Assembly: GCF_000002425.4 (NCBI RefSeq)
Contig: NC_037254.1
Coordinates: 19,941,418-20,005,417, forward strand
Origin: Physcomitrium patens
Taxonomy: Eukaryota > Streptophyta > Bryopsida > Funariales > Funariaceae
DNA: 64,000 nt
Direction: 5' to 3'
Below, in pieces: positions 27,114 through 37,510 of the stretch. The notes under the pieces were generated by a model. It worked only from the letters and a program-made list of their open reading frames with translations. It was not told where the DNA came from and ran no database searches. The first letter of the stretch is position 1; every line of letters begins with the position of its first letter. A program made the position numbers and the translations under genes.

Positions 27114-27361
27114 GTTTGACAAGAGTACTAATTTATTATTTTTTTCTTATTTTAGAAGTGAGTGGATTATATTACTTCTATTATTGTATTTTGAAGGTTG
27201 TAGACTACCTATTTGTAATAAAAAAAATATGTTTTCTAATACTTATCTTTTTTCTTGAAGAAACTAGATTACCTCTCTTTGTAGAAATTTTTATTTGATA
27301 TTAGAGGTTGTAGATTATCTTCCACTAATTTAACTTTTTGAATTTGTTTGTGTTGTCTATG

Positions 27362-28400
27362 GAAGGAAAGATTATGGATGCTTCTCTCAGCCAAAATGAG
27401 AATAGATTTGTAATTATTATAGATCATTATAAGCTTGTCAATACTCTAAGAATAAAAATCTGACATATTTTTAGTATGAATCATAGAAGTACTATGCCTA
27501 CACTTATAGAAGAAGTTTAGATACTACAACAAAAAGTTGTGCAATTGAAAGAACCAAGTATATCAACCTTGCAACCAAATCTATAGAATTTTGCTTCTAC
27601 AAGTATGACAGGGACAAGGATTAATATGCCTGAGAAGTTTGATAGAATAAGATCAAAATTTTGAGGATTTTTGCAAAAATTCAAGCTCTATCTAAGGTTG
27701 CATCTTTTCCAATATCTGGATGGATTTATTCAAGTTGGATTTATAGGTGCACTTCTATTAAAAAGTACTTTCTTTCAGTTTGTACCTTTCATAGAAAAAA
27801 ATTTATAACTCCTTTAAGATTTGAATTCATTCCTAGAAGTGTTTATGGCTACAAAAACATCGAGAAAGAGCAATAGAAACTAAGTTCTTATCTTTATGGT
27901 TAGGATTAGGGTCAGCCACCATATATGCTATTAAATTCCAAAACCTTGCTTGCAATGTAGATTAGAATGACCAAGCCTTTATCAATTAATTTTGATATGG
28001 ATTGAAGGAAAATGTCAAAGATTTGATAATAACAATGCCAAAGGCAAAATCTTTAGAACAATTTATTACCTAAGCCATTGCATAGGATAATTAATTATTT
28101 GAAAGACATTAAGAACAAAGATTTGGTTGAAGAAGAACAAATCAAATAATGATGGCAGCTCTCAAGTTTTCAAAAACTTATTCATCAAGACTAAAATCAA
28201 TGAAAATTGATATAATATATTTTAAATCCCTCACAAAGCAAAAAAAGACTTGACAACATCAATAGGGCTTATGCTTATATTGTGGAGAAACTAAATACAC
28301 TGCTCAACATTGTCCAAAGAACTAAGGCGACTACAAAATGAAAAGCATGGTTACCAAAGAAGATAATCTATTGAAAAACAAGTTTCTTCAGCTACAATAG
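27362..28400 (+). pseudogene. G1 gag with zinc knuckle, decayed
   Basis: Fragments in several frames run from the ATG near 27375 to a knuckle at about 28268-28322, which reads YCGETKYTAQHCP. This is CX2C-X4-H-X4-C with His replaced by Tyr, as a C-to-T change would give. No long frame remains. Confidence 0.7.
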
Positions 28401-28429
28401 GAACCATGTAGTTGGAATCTTATATAATT

Positions 28430-28990
28430 TATAGTAAAGATTATATTTTCTCCTTAAATCCTTTACCTTATTTTACAATAGAAGTTTATTTAGGACCAAA
28501 AAATCACAAAGTCTTAGCTTTATTATATTCATGAGTCTTAGCCTATTTTATAGACAAAGATTTTATCAAAAATCTAGAGATATCATTAGTCAAAAAAATT
28601 AAACCTGTACATGTAGAAGTTATAGATGGTCATTCGCTAGCATTTAGAAATGTTACGCATAAAACTATTCCTTTAGATGTAGCAATTAAAGATAACAATA
28701 GTATAGTAATATTTAATATAATAAGATCTTTGTTCAATCTAGTTATTTTAAAATTATCTTGGTTAGAAAAGTATAACCTCCAAATAGATTAGATTTCTTA
28801 TAACCTTAATTTTTTTGATAGTTTAATTCAAAAATCCATTAGTCAAGTAGAAATACATAAGTCTAATATATCCAAACCCTTAGTAGTAGGTACAAGAGCT
28901 TTTATGCATGCCTCAAAAGAAGGATTATCTTTTACTTTATATACCATTCCTATTTCTAATGATGAAAAGACATCAAGTGGTATTCCTAGC
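28430..28990 (+). pseudogene. G1 protease, decayed
   Basis: It aligns by eye with the better-kept protease at 40714-41091 (YFIDKDFIK, LVKKIKPVHVEVIDG, VIFNIIRS, LSWLEKYN). The catalytic Asp-Ser-Gly position is destroyed by a stop next to Leu-Tyr-Ser. Confidence 0.75.
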
Positions 28991-29149
28991 TAATATCAAG
29001 ATTTTTAGGACATTTTTGAAAAAAAAAATACAAATATTCTTCTAGAGCATCGATCTAAAGATTGTTCCATCGATCTTCATGAAAGAGCTCAACCACCATT
29101 TGGATCAATTTATAGCTTATTAAAAAATAATTTGGTTGTTAATTAATGA

Positions 29150-29830
29150 GAACTTGGCTAAGAATTTCATACTCTATTTTAAATCTTGAGCTGAGGCTCC
29201 TATCTTATTTGTAAAGAAAAAAGATGGATCTCTGTGGATGTACATTGACTATCAAGGATTCAACAAGATCACCATCAAAAATAAGTATCCTTTACCTTTG
29301 ATTTCAAGACTTTTTGGTCAACTCAATCAAACAAAGATCTATATAAAAATAGTTCTAAAAGGAATATATAATTTGATATGCATTAAAGAAGAAGATGAAT
29401 AGAAAATTGTGTTTTGAATTAAGTATGGATACTTTGAATATAATGTCATACCTTTTGGACTCACAAATGCATCAACTGCTTTTCAATATCTAATGAATGA
29501 TATCTTTTATGAGTTTTTTTAATGATTTTATTGTCTGTTATGTGGAAAACTTCTTAATCTACTCTAAGAACACAAAAAATTATGAAATTCATGTTTGTCA
29601 TGTATTATAGAAACTTAGAGATGCAAGATTATATACCAAATTAGAAAAGTATATATTTCATACTACTCAAGTTGACTTCCTAAGATACATCATTTCTAAT
29701 GAAGGATTAATAATGGATCTGAAGAATGTCTAAACTATCATGGATTGGAAGATTTCAAAAACAATAAAGTACGTACAATTCTTTTTGGACTTTGTCAATT
29801 ATTATTGGATCTTCATTAAGATTTTTTTTA
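29150..29830 (+). pseudogene. G1 reverse transcriptase, decayed
   Basis: Recognisable blocks are APILFVKKKDGS, YPLPLISRL-like, a KIVLKGIYN block for the Asp of motif [18 protein letters not shown], and CYVENFLIYSKN where the catalytic Tyr-x-Asp-Asp should be. Both catalytic Asp are changed (Glu, Asn). The end has DFLRYIISNEGL and FVNYYWIF. Confidence 0.85.
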
Positions 29831-30215
29831 AAAAAAATTAGAGCTCTACTTACATGTTTGACTTGTAAAGACAAACTTGAATTGAGTAAAGAAGCCAAAA
29901 CATCGTTTGATGCTTTAAAAAAAGAGTTTATTCTTACATCAATCTTTTATTGTATTGACTTCTTTAAAGAATTTTTTATAGAAATAGATGCATCAAATTT
30001 TGCCTTGAGTGTAGTATTATCAAAAATGAGTGTAAATGATATATTCTATCTAGTGACTTTTCATTCCAAAAAATTTTCAACAGCCGAGATTAATTATAAG
30101 ATCTACAACAAAGAATTCCTTACAATCATGGATTCATTTCAAGAATGTCATCATTATTTAAAAGGTGCCTTCAGTCTAATCATTATATATACAGATTAGA
30201 AGAACCTCGAGTATT
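29792..30215 (+). pseudogene. G1 RNase H, longest open frame in the element
   Basis: The open frame 29792-30199 carries LTCLTCKDKLEL, FFIEIDASNFALSVVLSK, YLVTFHSKKFSTAEINYKI, NKEFLTIMDSFQECHHYLKG and IYTD. It includes the DAS tether motif and the Asp and Glu positions of the RNase H fold. Beyond KNLEYF the sequence jumps straight to integrase. Comparison with 49965-50430 shows that about 450 bases, including the integrase zinc-finger region, are deleted. Confidence 0.85.
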
Positions 30216-31200
30216 TTAAATTGGCTTCAAATATAGAAGGCAGTCAAAGACTTTGTACAATCATGTGATATTTGTTCATGAATCAAAATTCCTTACCATC
30301 GACCTTATAGACTTCTTCAACCTTTATCTATTGAAGAACAATTGAGGTCTTCCGTTTCTATAGATTTTATTATAGATCCTTCAGTCTCAACTTTGTATGA
30401 TTTTATATTTGTGGTAGTAGATCGTTTTATTAAGATGGCACATTTTATACTATGTACAAAATTTTTCATAGATAAAAAAAATGGCTAAGCTTTTTCTTAA
30501 CAACATCTATTGCTATCACGGATTATCTAAAGATATTATATTAAATAAGGGGATTCAATTTATATCAAGATTTTAGAAAATCCTTTTCAAGATTTTAAAG
30601 TTAGATTTAAAGCTCTCTTTGATTTTTTATCTTCAAAATAATAGGCAAACAAAATAGGTGAATTAAGTTTTGGAGCAGTACTTGAGGTGTACCATCAACT
30701 ATTATCAAGTTGATTGGACAACTCTTTTATCATTGGCAAAGTTTGCAAATAATAATTCAATACATTCTTCCACTCAATAAATACATTTCTTTCCTAACTA
30801 TGGTTATCATCCATGACTTGATACTTTTGACTTTTCAAAAGTTGATAATCTTGTGGTAGAAGATTTGGCAAATCATTTGTCAGAGCTACATACAATAATG
30901 AAGGTGCAATTAAAGAGAACTCAAGAATAATAAAAAATTAATATAGATGCCTATGACAATGAATAACTAGAATTCATTATAAGTGACAAATTATAGTTAA
31001 TTTGTCGCAATATCAAGACTACTTGTCATTGAAACAAGTTGGACTATTGTAGGCTTGGTCCTATCGATGAACAAGTAAATCTTGTTGCTTATCAATTATC
31101 TCTATTGGAGTCTATAAAGACCTACTCCATATTTCACGTACCCCTTCTTGAGCCATATAAGATAGTAAATATCTTAAGAAAAAGACAAATGCTACTTCTT
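30216..31200 (+). pseudogene. G1 integrase, decayed
   Basis: In mixed frames one can follow SFYRPYRLLQPL-like, SIDFI-DPSVSTLYDFIFVVVDR, KMAHF, a DIIL-KG-QF block for the second catalytic Asp, and then NGQT-, YNNS-IH-STQ and the C-terminal SNVDNLVVED-type segment. From 31039 a frame reads LDYCRLGPIDEQVNLVAYQL and IFHVPLLEPYKIV, the GPF/Y-like end of the integrase. Confidence 0.8.
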
Positions 31201-31209
31201 TCTATAGAA

Positions 31210-31401
31210 ATGGATAATAATCAAGAGTTTGAGGTAGAAGAAGTCTTAGATTCAAGGCGGCACTGAAATAGATTAAAATATCTTATTCATTGGCATGGTT
31301 ATGATATTAATGAATGAACATAGAAGCTACCAAAAAATCTTATAAATACAATAAAGAGAGTTGAAGCTTTTTATTGACAAAATCCATCAAAACCAAAATG
31401 A
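31210..31401 (+). pseudogene. G1 chromodomain
   Basis: FEVEEVLDSRRH, RLKYLIHWHGYD, then LPKNL and VEAFY match the chromodomain pattern (Y/F-x-V-E-x-I/V-L-D, W-x-G-Y/W, E/K-P-x-x-N-L), with two stops. It places the element among the chromoviruses. Such domains can direct integration to particular chromatin. Confidence 0.85.
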
Positions 31402-31503
31402 AGAATAGAAAATTTTTGATATAAAAGAAACAAGATCAAAAGAAGATAATACTCTATCTTTTATCCTTCTTTGTAGCTTCTATGTATTTATGATGCTAAG
31501 GAG

Positions 31504-31740
31504 ATGGAGGATCAACAACCAAAAAATTCAACTCAAGAACTTTTATTTGTGGACTTATCAAATAAAACATTGCAATTATCACAAACTTTAAGATAATAGA
31601 ATCAAGATGAAGATCCTTAAGAATGATATGTCTTTCTTCAACTGGATGGCGAGATACAACATGTTTCATATCACAACCTTAAAAGAGACTCTTGGCATTT
31701 GGTAATTTTATTAGAGGTAGGAAATTTTTTTGATGGTGTT
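31504..31740 (+). pseudogene. G1 extra ORF after the chromodomain, truncated
   Basis: It starts MEDQQPKNSTQELLFVDLS, continues TLQLSQT and later QLDGEIQHVSYHNLKRDS, with three stops. The same ORF occurs at 51741-52224 in G2 at the same place. I recognise no known domain. It stops at the deletion that joins it to the truncated 3' LTR. Confidence 0.6.
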
Positions 31741-32197
31741 TCATAATACTTTCTAGAGAAATTTCTTAGAAGCTTTATAGACATTGCTTTGACTTTACAT
31801 ATATTTGTAGTTGATTGGTAGGTTAAAAACTTAGTCAACAAGTTAACCACGTGTTAGTAACTTACACAGCAAGCTAATTATATGGCACACATATAAAAAA
31901 CTTACCTTACAAGTTAAGATATACTTTTTGCAAAGTTAATACGTTTTAGAGGTCTTATAGGACATTGCCATATAGCTCCTAGTTAAGAGTATATATGGAG
32001 GCAAGAGTGAAGCCTTCTTAACTCTTATCAAGGCCTTTCTAGTCCTTAGTCTTTCTTCAAGACTTTCTCGTATTCTTGTTTTTGGAAATAGCCATTCTAA
32101 TTCAATATTATATCATCTTTGACTGACTTTCTAGTTTGTTTAAGTGACACAAGAGTGTATTGAGGATTTTCTTTCTTTAAGGTTCATATCCTTGACA
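31739..32197 (+). repeat. G1 3' LTR, missing its first ~72 bases
   Basis: It is homologous to 26655-27113 from TTTCATAATAC onward and ends CCTTGACA just before the GTCTA duplication. The missing start was removed together with the end of the internal region. Confidence 0.88.
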
Positions 32198-32202
32198 GTC
32201 TA

Positions 32203-33315
32203 AGTAAGTTCACAATATAGTATTCTCTTTACAATTCAATAAGTTCAAGGAAGGAACTTGAATATGCGTGCAATCAACAAATTTGACCATTACACATATT
32301 AGAATGAAGTAGGATCCATAAATAATCAAATTGTAGTATTCTACTTTTCTGGATTTTGAACTAAAAGAGAACATAGAAGAAATAAAATCATAGCCAAAGT
32401 TCTATCATTGCTCCAATTGAGACTTTTCAACCTCTAATATTGATATATTTAATTATAAGCATATAAACCAAGGCACATAATCAAGTTCAATGTGATTTTA
32501 GTTGAGGTCAATGCCAATTGCAGCATACAGCTACCATAGCAACCAAAAGAAGAATTAACTTCTATTGCATCTCAAAAGAAAATAAAATATCTAAAAAATA
32601 AATAAAATACAAATCCAATTGTAATACAAAAAATAAAGATAAGATATAGTAGATCATAGAAGCAAACACCACTATAATATTGCCACTCTAGAATTTATAA
32701 GGCTTTACGTGCCTAATAGAGGCTCTTGACAATCATTTATTGGTAGAAGCCTTTAATTTGGCTTTACTTTATACAGACCAAATAAATCTGCTACAATTAC
32801 TGCTGTTCTTATAGATTTGAAGCTCCACACATATCCAACCTCTATATGATTCTAATCCTTGATACAATACATCTATTTCAAACTAGCAACTAAAACTAAA
32901 GAATAAAATAATAAAAAATAATAAAAAATAATAAGAAGAATCCAAATGGTTTTCTTTCTCTTATTTTCTTTCTTTTCTTTTTCTCCTTCTTTTGATTTCT
33001 TTTTCTTCTACTATTCTTTTTTGCTTTTCTTTTCTCTTCCTATTCTTATTTTTTTTCTTTTATTCTATTATTTTTTTTATTTTATTTTTTAAAAACTACA
33101 AAAGTATTTTATTTTGTTTTTTGTTTTTTTTTGTTTTTTTATTTTTTTGAATTGCTTTGGATGAATGATTCTATTTAAATGCTTGTTCAATTAAATATTT
33201 AATGAAGATAAAATTGTTATTAAAAAATCATTAATTTTTATTGATTAATCTAAAAAAAGATATGTAATTTAAAATCTCTTCTCAAAGACAACTCTATAAG
33301 AGATTCATTCTTATA

Positions 33316-33356
<41 letters not shown>

Positions 33357-33399
33357 CTCAAAATTCCTATACTAATTCACTAAACTAGTGATTATAATA
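32203..33399. other. AT-rich DNA with a CT-rich tract and (TA)n
   Basis: No gene was found. A pyrimidine-rich low-complexity tract (TTTCTTTTCTTTTTCTCC type) runs from about 32950 to 33150 on the plus strand. A TA array covers about 33320-33353. Confidence 0.5.
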
Positions 33400-33839
33400 C
33401 ACATGGTATTATCTAATCCATCAAGGTCACTATGGGCACTTTATTGGTGGCTCTATTGACTCCACTAGGTTTATTCATATATTTATATGATTTAGATACA
33501 TCACTTGAGTTGGAATAAAATCTCTTTCTTCTTACCCAAATAACCATCTTTCATGGCCAATCTTTCATTTAGAACTTCTATTCTTTATAGATTTTGGTGC
33601 TTATAAAGAAGCTTTCTTGATGGATGCTTCCAAATTTTTTTCACTACATTTTCTTATATCTCTCCCTTCCAACAATGTGATCATTGATCCTTATAGTTTC
33701 ATGCCTAATTTATCTAAGATTTCTTCTCTTGATCCTTAACAGGATTTTTTAAAGAATAAATTACTTTACGCATCTATTTAAATCATATATAGGATTTAAA
33801 GAGCACTCAAGTCTAACAATAATATTTTCTTTGTTGGTG

Positions 33840-34960
33840 GATTTTTAGCCACCTTGGCAGATCTACTTTCAATTTATGAAGTACTTATAAGTGAAGATAT
33901 CTTCCATTGGTACTTAGCTATAGAGAGTGAATATAATTCTTTAATCAAGAATGGCACATGAAAATTGATATCTTATCTTTCTTATTGCTATATTGTCTAT
34001 ATTAAATGGCTATTTTATTGAAAATATAATTTTGATGGTTCTTTAGCATGCTTTAAAGCATGATTTATTGCTTAAAATTTCTTGTAATAAAAAGATATTG
34101 ATTATTATAAAACTTTCTTTTTTGTGATCAAATTGACATCTCTTTATTTTTTTTTTTTGCTTTAGCTACTCATTATAATTTTTATATTCATCAAATACAT
34201 GCTATTACAACCTTTTTAAATGAGGTTCTTAAAGGAGACATTTACATCACTTAATCCAAAGGCTCTATTGTATCTAGTCATAAAAGCAAGGTATGTCATT
34301 TATTTAAATCCTTATATAGTGTAAAAAAAACTCCTTTCATATGATATAATCTCTTTAATAACTTTTTTGTTATTAATGGATTTTCAAAATATATTTTGGA
34401 TATCAATGTTTATTATAAATACTTATCTATATCTATTATCTACTTTAGACTTTACATTGATGATTTATTTTTAATCTCAGATGATTTTTCTTATTTCATT
34501 TTGATTAAAGCTCTCTTCTCTTCCTATTTTTTTTATGATAGACGATGACAAAATTTATGGCTAAGCCTAATCCAATTCATTGGACTACTTTAAAATATAT
34601 AATCCATTATTTAAAAAGAACTCAAAATTTTGGACTAGAATAATTCAAGTTCTTCTCCCACATCTCCACCATAACTTTATGGTTAAAGTGATGTGGATTA
34701 TGCAAGAAAAATAGATGCTTAAAAATCTACTTTTAGATACTTATTTTACCTCAACTCATTTCTTTTGAGTTGGCATTCTAAGAAATAAGCCATAGTAGTA
34801 CAATATATTCTACTTTCATACCATTACATTCAAGAAAAAATAAAGGCAAATAAAGTTATTTTAGAATTTATACATACAAATGATATAAAAGTAGATATAA
34901 TGACAAAATCACTGTGAAAGTCCAAATACAACTTCATGAAAGATTAATCAATATTGATAA
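33840..34960 (+). pseudogene. C2 reverse transcriptase and RNase H, decayed
   Basis: SEDIFHWYLAIESEYNSLIKNGT is the copia block before RT. Then come VIKLTSL, FALATHYNFYIHQ, TFLNEVLKGDIYIT, KVCHLFKSLY, LYIDDLFLISDD (catalytic Tyr-x-Asp-Asp block kept as YIDD), and near the end DVDYA with SWHSKK and a short His-x-Asn-Asp region of RNase H. Stops are frequent, mostly where Trp, Gln or Arg is expected. Confidence 0.88.
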
Positions 34961-34989
34961 TTCAAATATAATATAATCTATGATGATTT

Positions 34990-34998
34990 AGAGAGAGG
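34990..34998 (+). other. C2 polypurine tract
   Basis: The purine-rich AGAGAGAGG run directly precedes the TG that starts the LTR. Confidence 0.7.
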
Positions 34999-35202
34999 TG
35001 TTAGATTTACTAATATATGTTAGATTAAATAATATATATTAGTGAATATAGAATTATCTTTAGGTTGTTACAAAGTAGTTATGAAGAAGTTATAACTACT
35101 TCTCTCCATGAGATAATATAAAAAGCTCTTATTATTATAATGTAATCAAGTTATTTTATTAACATACTTTATTTTATCATTCTTAGTGTTCTTTCTCTTA
35201 CA
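34999..35202 (+). repeat. C2 3' LTR (204 bp)
   Basis: It starts TGTTAGATTTAC and ends TTTCTCTTACA, with a TATA-type box (ATATAAAAAGCTC) in the middle. A short LTR with TG...CA ends is typical of many plant copia elements. The 5' partner is not in the window. Confidence 0.75.
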
Positions 35203-36389
35203 TCAGGGGCCTCTCACTTTAACACAGAGAACAACACCCAGGCTGAGTCAGGTACACAACACGAAGAGGCTTCAACATTTGTGTCCACTTTACCTTCAAT
35301 CGTTTCCTTATGCTACCTGACTACATATGAGCTGGCAAATTCAAACGGAATATAATTCTTTAGTGTGTCTGGTGCTTCCGTCTCTTGTTCCCAACATGTG
35401 GGGAAATTTGCTAGCATGTGAAGGAATATCATTGCCGTGAAGAATTGTGCAGTTAAAACTGCCCTTTCAGCCGGTGTCGTGTGGAGATTTTAATCCAAGC
35501 GTGTGATGAAGACTGGTAAGTTCCACGCCCTATCAATGGCTTTGAGTAAACCTACAGAGCACAACACCAATGGCTTATCAGCTTTCCTGTTTCTTACTCA
35601 TGTAGGAACACAATGACCACCACATCCCATAGAATGTGATGCCCACATTGCAAATCCACACAATGGGATACAAAGTATCTGATTTGCATCGATCCTCTCC
35701 TTCCTGTCATAGGTGGACGAGTTTAGAATAGAAAATCATTGCGTTCGATCGACACTTAATATTTTCATTTTCTATGACTTCGATAAGCTACAGCTCGACA
35801 CTCTCAAAACCTTGCAAAAGCCGACCTCATAATGGAACCTGAGCTTTCGTGGAGGAGAGTTGACGTGAAAAAGCTGAAACTCGTGGGCTACAACATCGGA
35901 AGGCGTTCGCGTTGTCGCCACCCTGGTATTAGCCAAGCGTTGACCTTGTCCATCGGTTGCACTTGATCGAACACGACACAGCCATTACAATACCCACGAA
36001 TGAAAGCGGACGAAGGCAAGCAGGCAAAATCTTCCTCTCTTTCAGTGCATGTTCGTTCGCGTAGACACGGCTGTGTAGATAATCATGATTGAGGTCGGGT
36101 TACTAAACAAAGTGAGCACTGTCTTTGGCGAAGGATGGAGTCTATTCTCCGTCCCCCAAAACCCACAGCTAACCTCGTCAAATCAGGTGGGAGTTGACCT
36201 CAAAGTAAACACCTCAGTAAAGGAGCACCTTCACAACTTTAGAAAATCTCATACGTCTCAATACATTGACAGACTATTCCACCAAGATGAAACCTGGACC
36301 AAAGTTACATGCACACGTCCACCACAGTTAAAAACTCCCGTATATAACCAAGTCCATGGGCATGATCTCCAGTGTACCGGCTAGACGCC
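35203..36389. other. GC-richer flank and promoter region of the Cys-rich gene
   Basis: Low-copy-looking sequence begins abruptly at the end of the C2 LTR. Open frames such as 36085-36384 have no recognisable motif and overlap the promoter below, so I do not call them. Confidence 0.4.
36341..36347 (+). promoter_or_regulatory. TATA box of the Cys-rich gene
   Basis: TATATAA lies 43-49 bases upstream of the ATG at 36390, leaving room for a transcription start near 36371 and a very short leader. The ATG context (ACGCCATGGC) is favourable. Confidence 0.6.
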
Positions 36390-37301
36390 ATGGCAAAGCA
36401 TCAGTTGCTGCCGCTCGCAGCGCTTATACTTCTGGCGTCGGCAGATACTCATGTGACCCAACCTCCAGTTCTTTAATGAATTCACACTTGTCTACATTTT
36501 AGCTTCGCCGGATGCGCTGTCCTGGAGAATGTGATGCTGCGTCGCTGCGACTACTGCTCAGGTTACGATGCCACTGTTCATCACGTTATCGAAGACGGCT
36601 GGAATGAACTTGACGTTGGTGGTGGTGCATGGTTTGTGATCAGGTGCTGCGAGTGCTACGTATTTCGCAGCGGGATTCAAAGACTGTGACAAAGATTACG
36701 CCAAGAATGGCTGCGAGATCAACGTCCACACCGACCCCAACAACTGCGGCAACTGTGGTATCAAGTGCGGCGGGTGTGCGAATGCCGTACCTACCTGCAA
36801 GTCCGGAAAGGGCGAGTTCTCCTGCACAGCACCGTACCAGAACTGCGACAACAGCTGGAGCGACGGGTGGGAGATCAACGTGAGCAACGACGTCAACAAC
36901 TGCGGTGGGTGCAGGAAGAAGTGCAGCCCTGTGGCACACGCCAATGTTAAGTGCAGCAACAGCAAATGCGAGTACACTTGTCACCCAGGGTGGAGGAACT
37001 GCGACAACAACTGGATGAACGGGTGCGAGACGGAGGTGAGCATGAACGTGAACAACTGTGGCGGGTGCAATATAAAGTGCTCGCAGCCAAAGTACTACGG
37101 CGGTGAAGCGGGATGCACGTAAGTGTGGGGAGTCATCGGATTTCAGGGTGTGGATGTACTTGCATGCGGGGGTCGGTTGCCGGGCGTTCTGTCATGCGCG
37201 CTCTGTGCTGAATCGAGGCTATGTGTATGTGTGTGCACAAAAACGGCAGATGCGAGGCGGAATCTTGCAAGAAGTGGCTGAAGTATGAAAAGGCGAAGTA
37301 G
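36390..37301 (+). CDS. Secreted Cys-rich repeat protein (STIG1-like / bacterial-type CGGC modules), family uncertain
   Basis: It starts MAKHQLLPLAALILLASA, a clear signal peptide, so the product enters the secretory pathway. Exons: 36390-36452; a short second exon ending at 36561; 36644-37118; 37250-37301. The intron 36562-36643 (CAG|GTTACG...ATCAG) and the intron 37119-37249 (AC|GTAAGT...GGCAG) keep phase. For the first intron the donor at 36453 fits phase only with the weaker acceptor ending at 36527; TTTTAG at 36502 does not. Mature region: RRCDYCSG, then three modules of the form (D/N)C-D-x4-(N/D)G-C-E-x-x-V-x4-NNCG-x-C-x-x-KC. The second has Trp for the Cys of GCE. The end is CEAESCKKWLKYEKAK. 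Similar modules occur in plant STIG1 proteins and, more closely by eye, in large bacterial surface proteins. Function unknown. Confidence 0.65.
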
Positions 37302-37510
37302 TGCTGTGTGGAGAACAATGGTGGGAAGGACGACGGCAAGAAGGGAGGCGATGGCGACAAGAAGGGAGGCGACGATGGTAAAAAGGGAGGTGATGATGGA
37401 AAGAACGGGGGTTATGACGGGAAGAAGGGAAGCGATGGCGGCAAAAAGGGGGTGAGGGTGGCAAGAAGGGAGGTAAGGACGGCAGGAAGAAAAGCAGTGG
37501 TAAGTGTTGA
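37302..37510 (+). pseudogene. Gly/Lys/Asp-rich repeat tail after the stop of the Cys-rich gene
   Basis: In the same frame as the last exon and directly after its TAG (37299-37301), the frame reads CCVENNGGKDDGKKGGDG and then about five more GG-D-x-G-K-K/N units. At an A5/G5 run near 37445-37452 the repeat passes to another frame (GGKKGGKDGRKKSSGKC), which ends at TGA 37508-37510. The codon-level repetition looks like former or alternative coding sequence, so either the gene has an acquired stop plus a 1-base indel, or the tail is used through a splice form I cannot see. Confidence 0.5.

Larger units (their letters stand above)
26583..32197 (+). mobile_element. Ty3/gypsy chromodomain element 'G1' with 5-bp target duplication
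   Basis: LTRs lie at 26583-27113 and 31739-32197, and perfect target duplications GTCTA at 26578-26582 and 32198-32202. The order inside is gag, protease, RT, RNase H, integrase, chromodomain, then an extra ORF. The element is inactive. The zinc-knuckle His is Tyr, the protease Asp-Ser-Gly is lost, the RT Tyr-x-Asp-Asp reads YVEN, and many stops are present. Compared with the related element at 38966-52728 it has two deletions: one between RNase H and integrase (near 30220), and one from the end of the extra ORF into the first ~72 bases of the 3' LTR. Confidence 0.92.
33400..35202 (+). mobile_element. Ty1/copia retrotransposon 'C2', 3' half
   Basis: The linker before RT, then RT/RNase H, a polypurine tract and a 3' LTR are present. 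Gag, protease and most of the integrase are missing on the left, so it is 5'-truncated or its left part is unrecognisable. It is very AT-rich with many stops. No left target duplication can be assigned; the five bases after the LTR are TCAGG. Confidence 0.8.

Noticed and set aside
25459..32225. A 19-base exact match (AGTTCACAATATAGTATTC) between C1 integrase at 25459 and the sequence just after the G1 target duplication at 32207
   Set aside because: Homology does not extend on either side, and the match is AT-rich, so I cannot distinguish chance from a trace of C1 continuing beyond G1.
23664..35202. C1 and C2 as one copia element split by G1
   Set aside because: The order would fit, but C1 is GC-richer and far less decayed than C2, and 32203-33400 holds no copia sequence; two elements are more likely.
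36629..36984. Longer open frames on both strands over the Cys-rich gene
   Set aside because: Shadow frames caused by the GC-rich codon pattern; only the frame with NNCGGC modules has consistent splice signals and Cys spacing.
37133..37464. Minus-strand Ser/Pro/His-rich frames opposite the GGDGKK repeat
   Set aside because: Complementary reading of the low-complexity tail, without any motif of its own.
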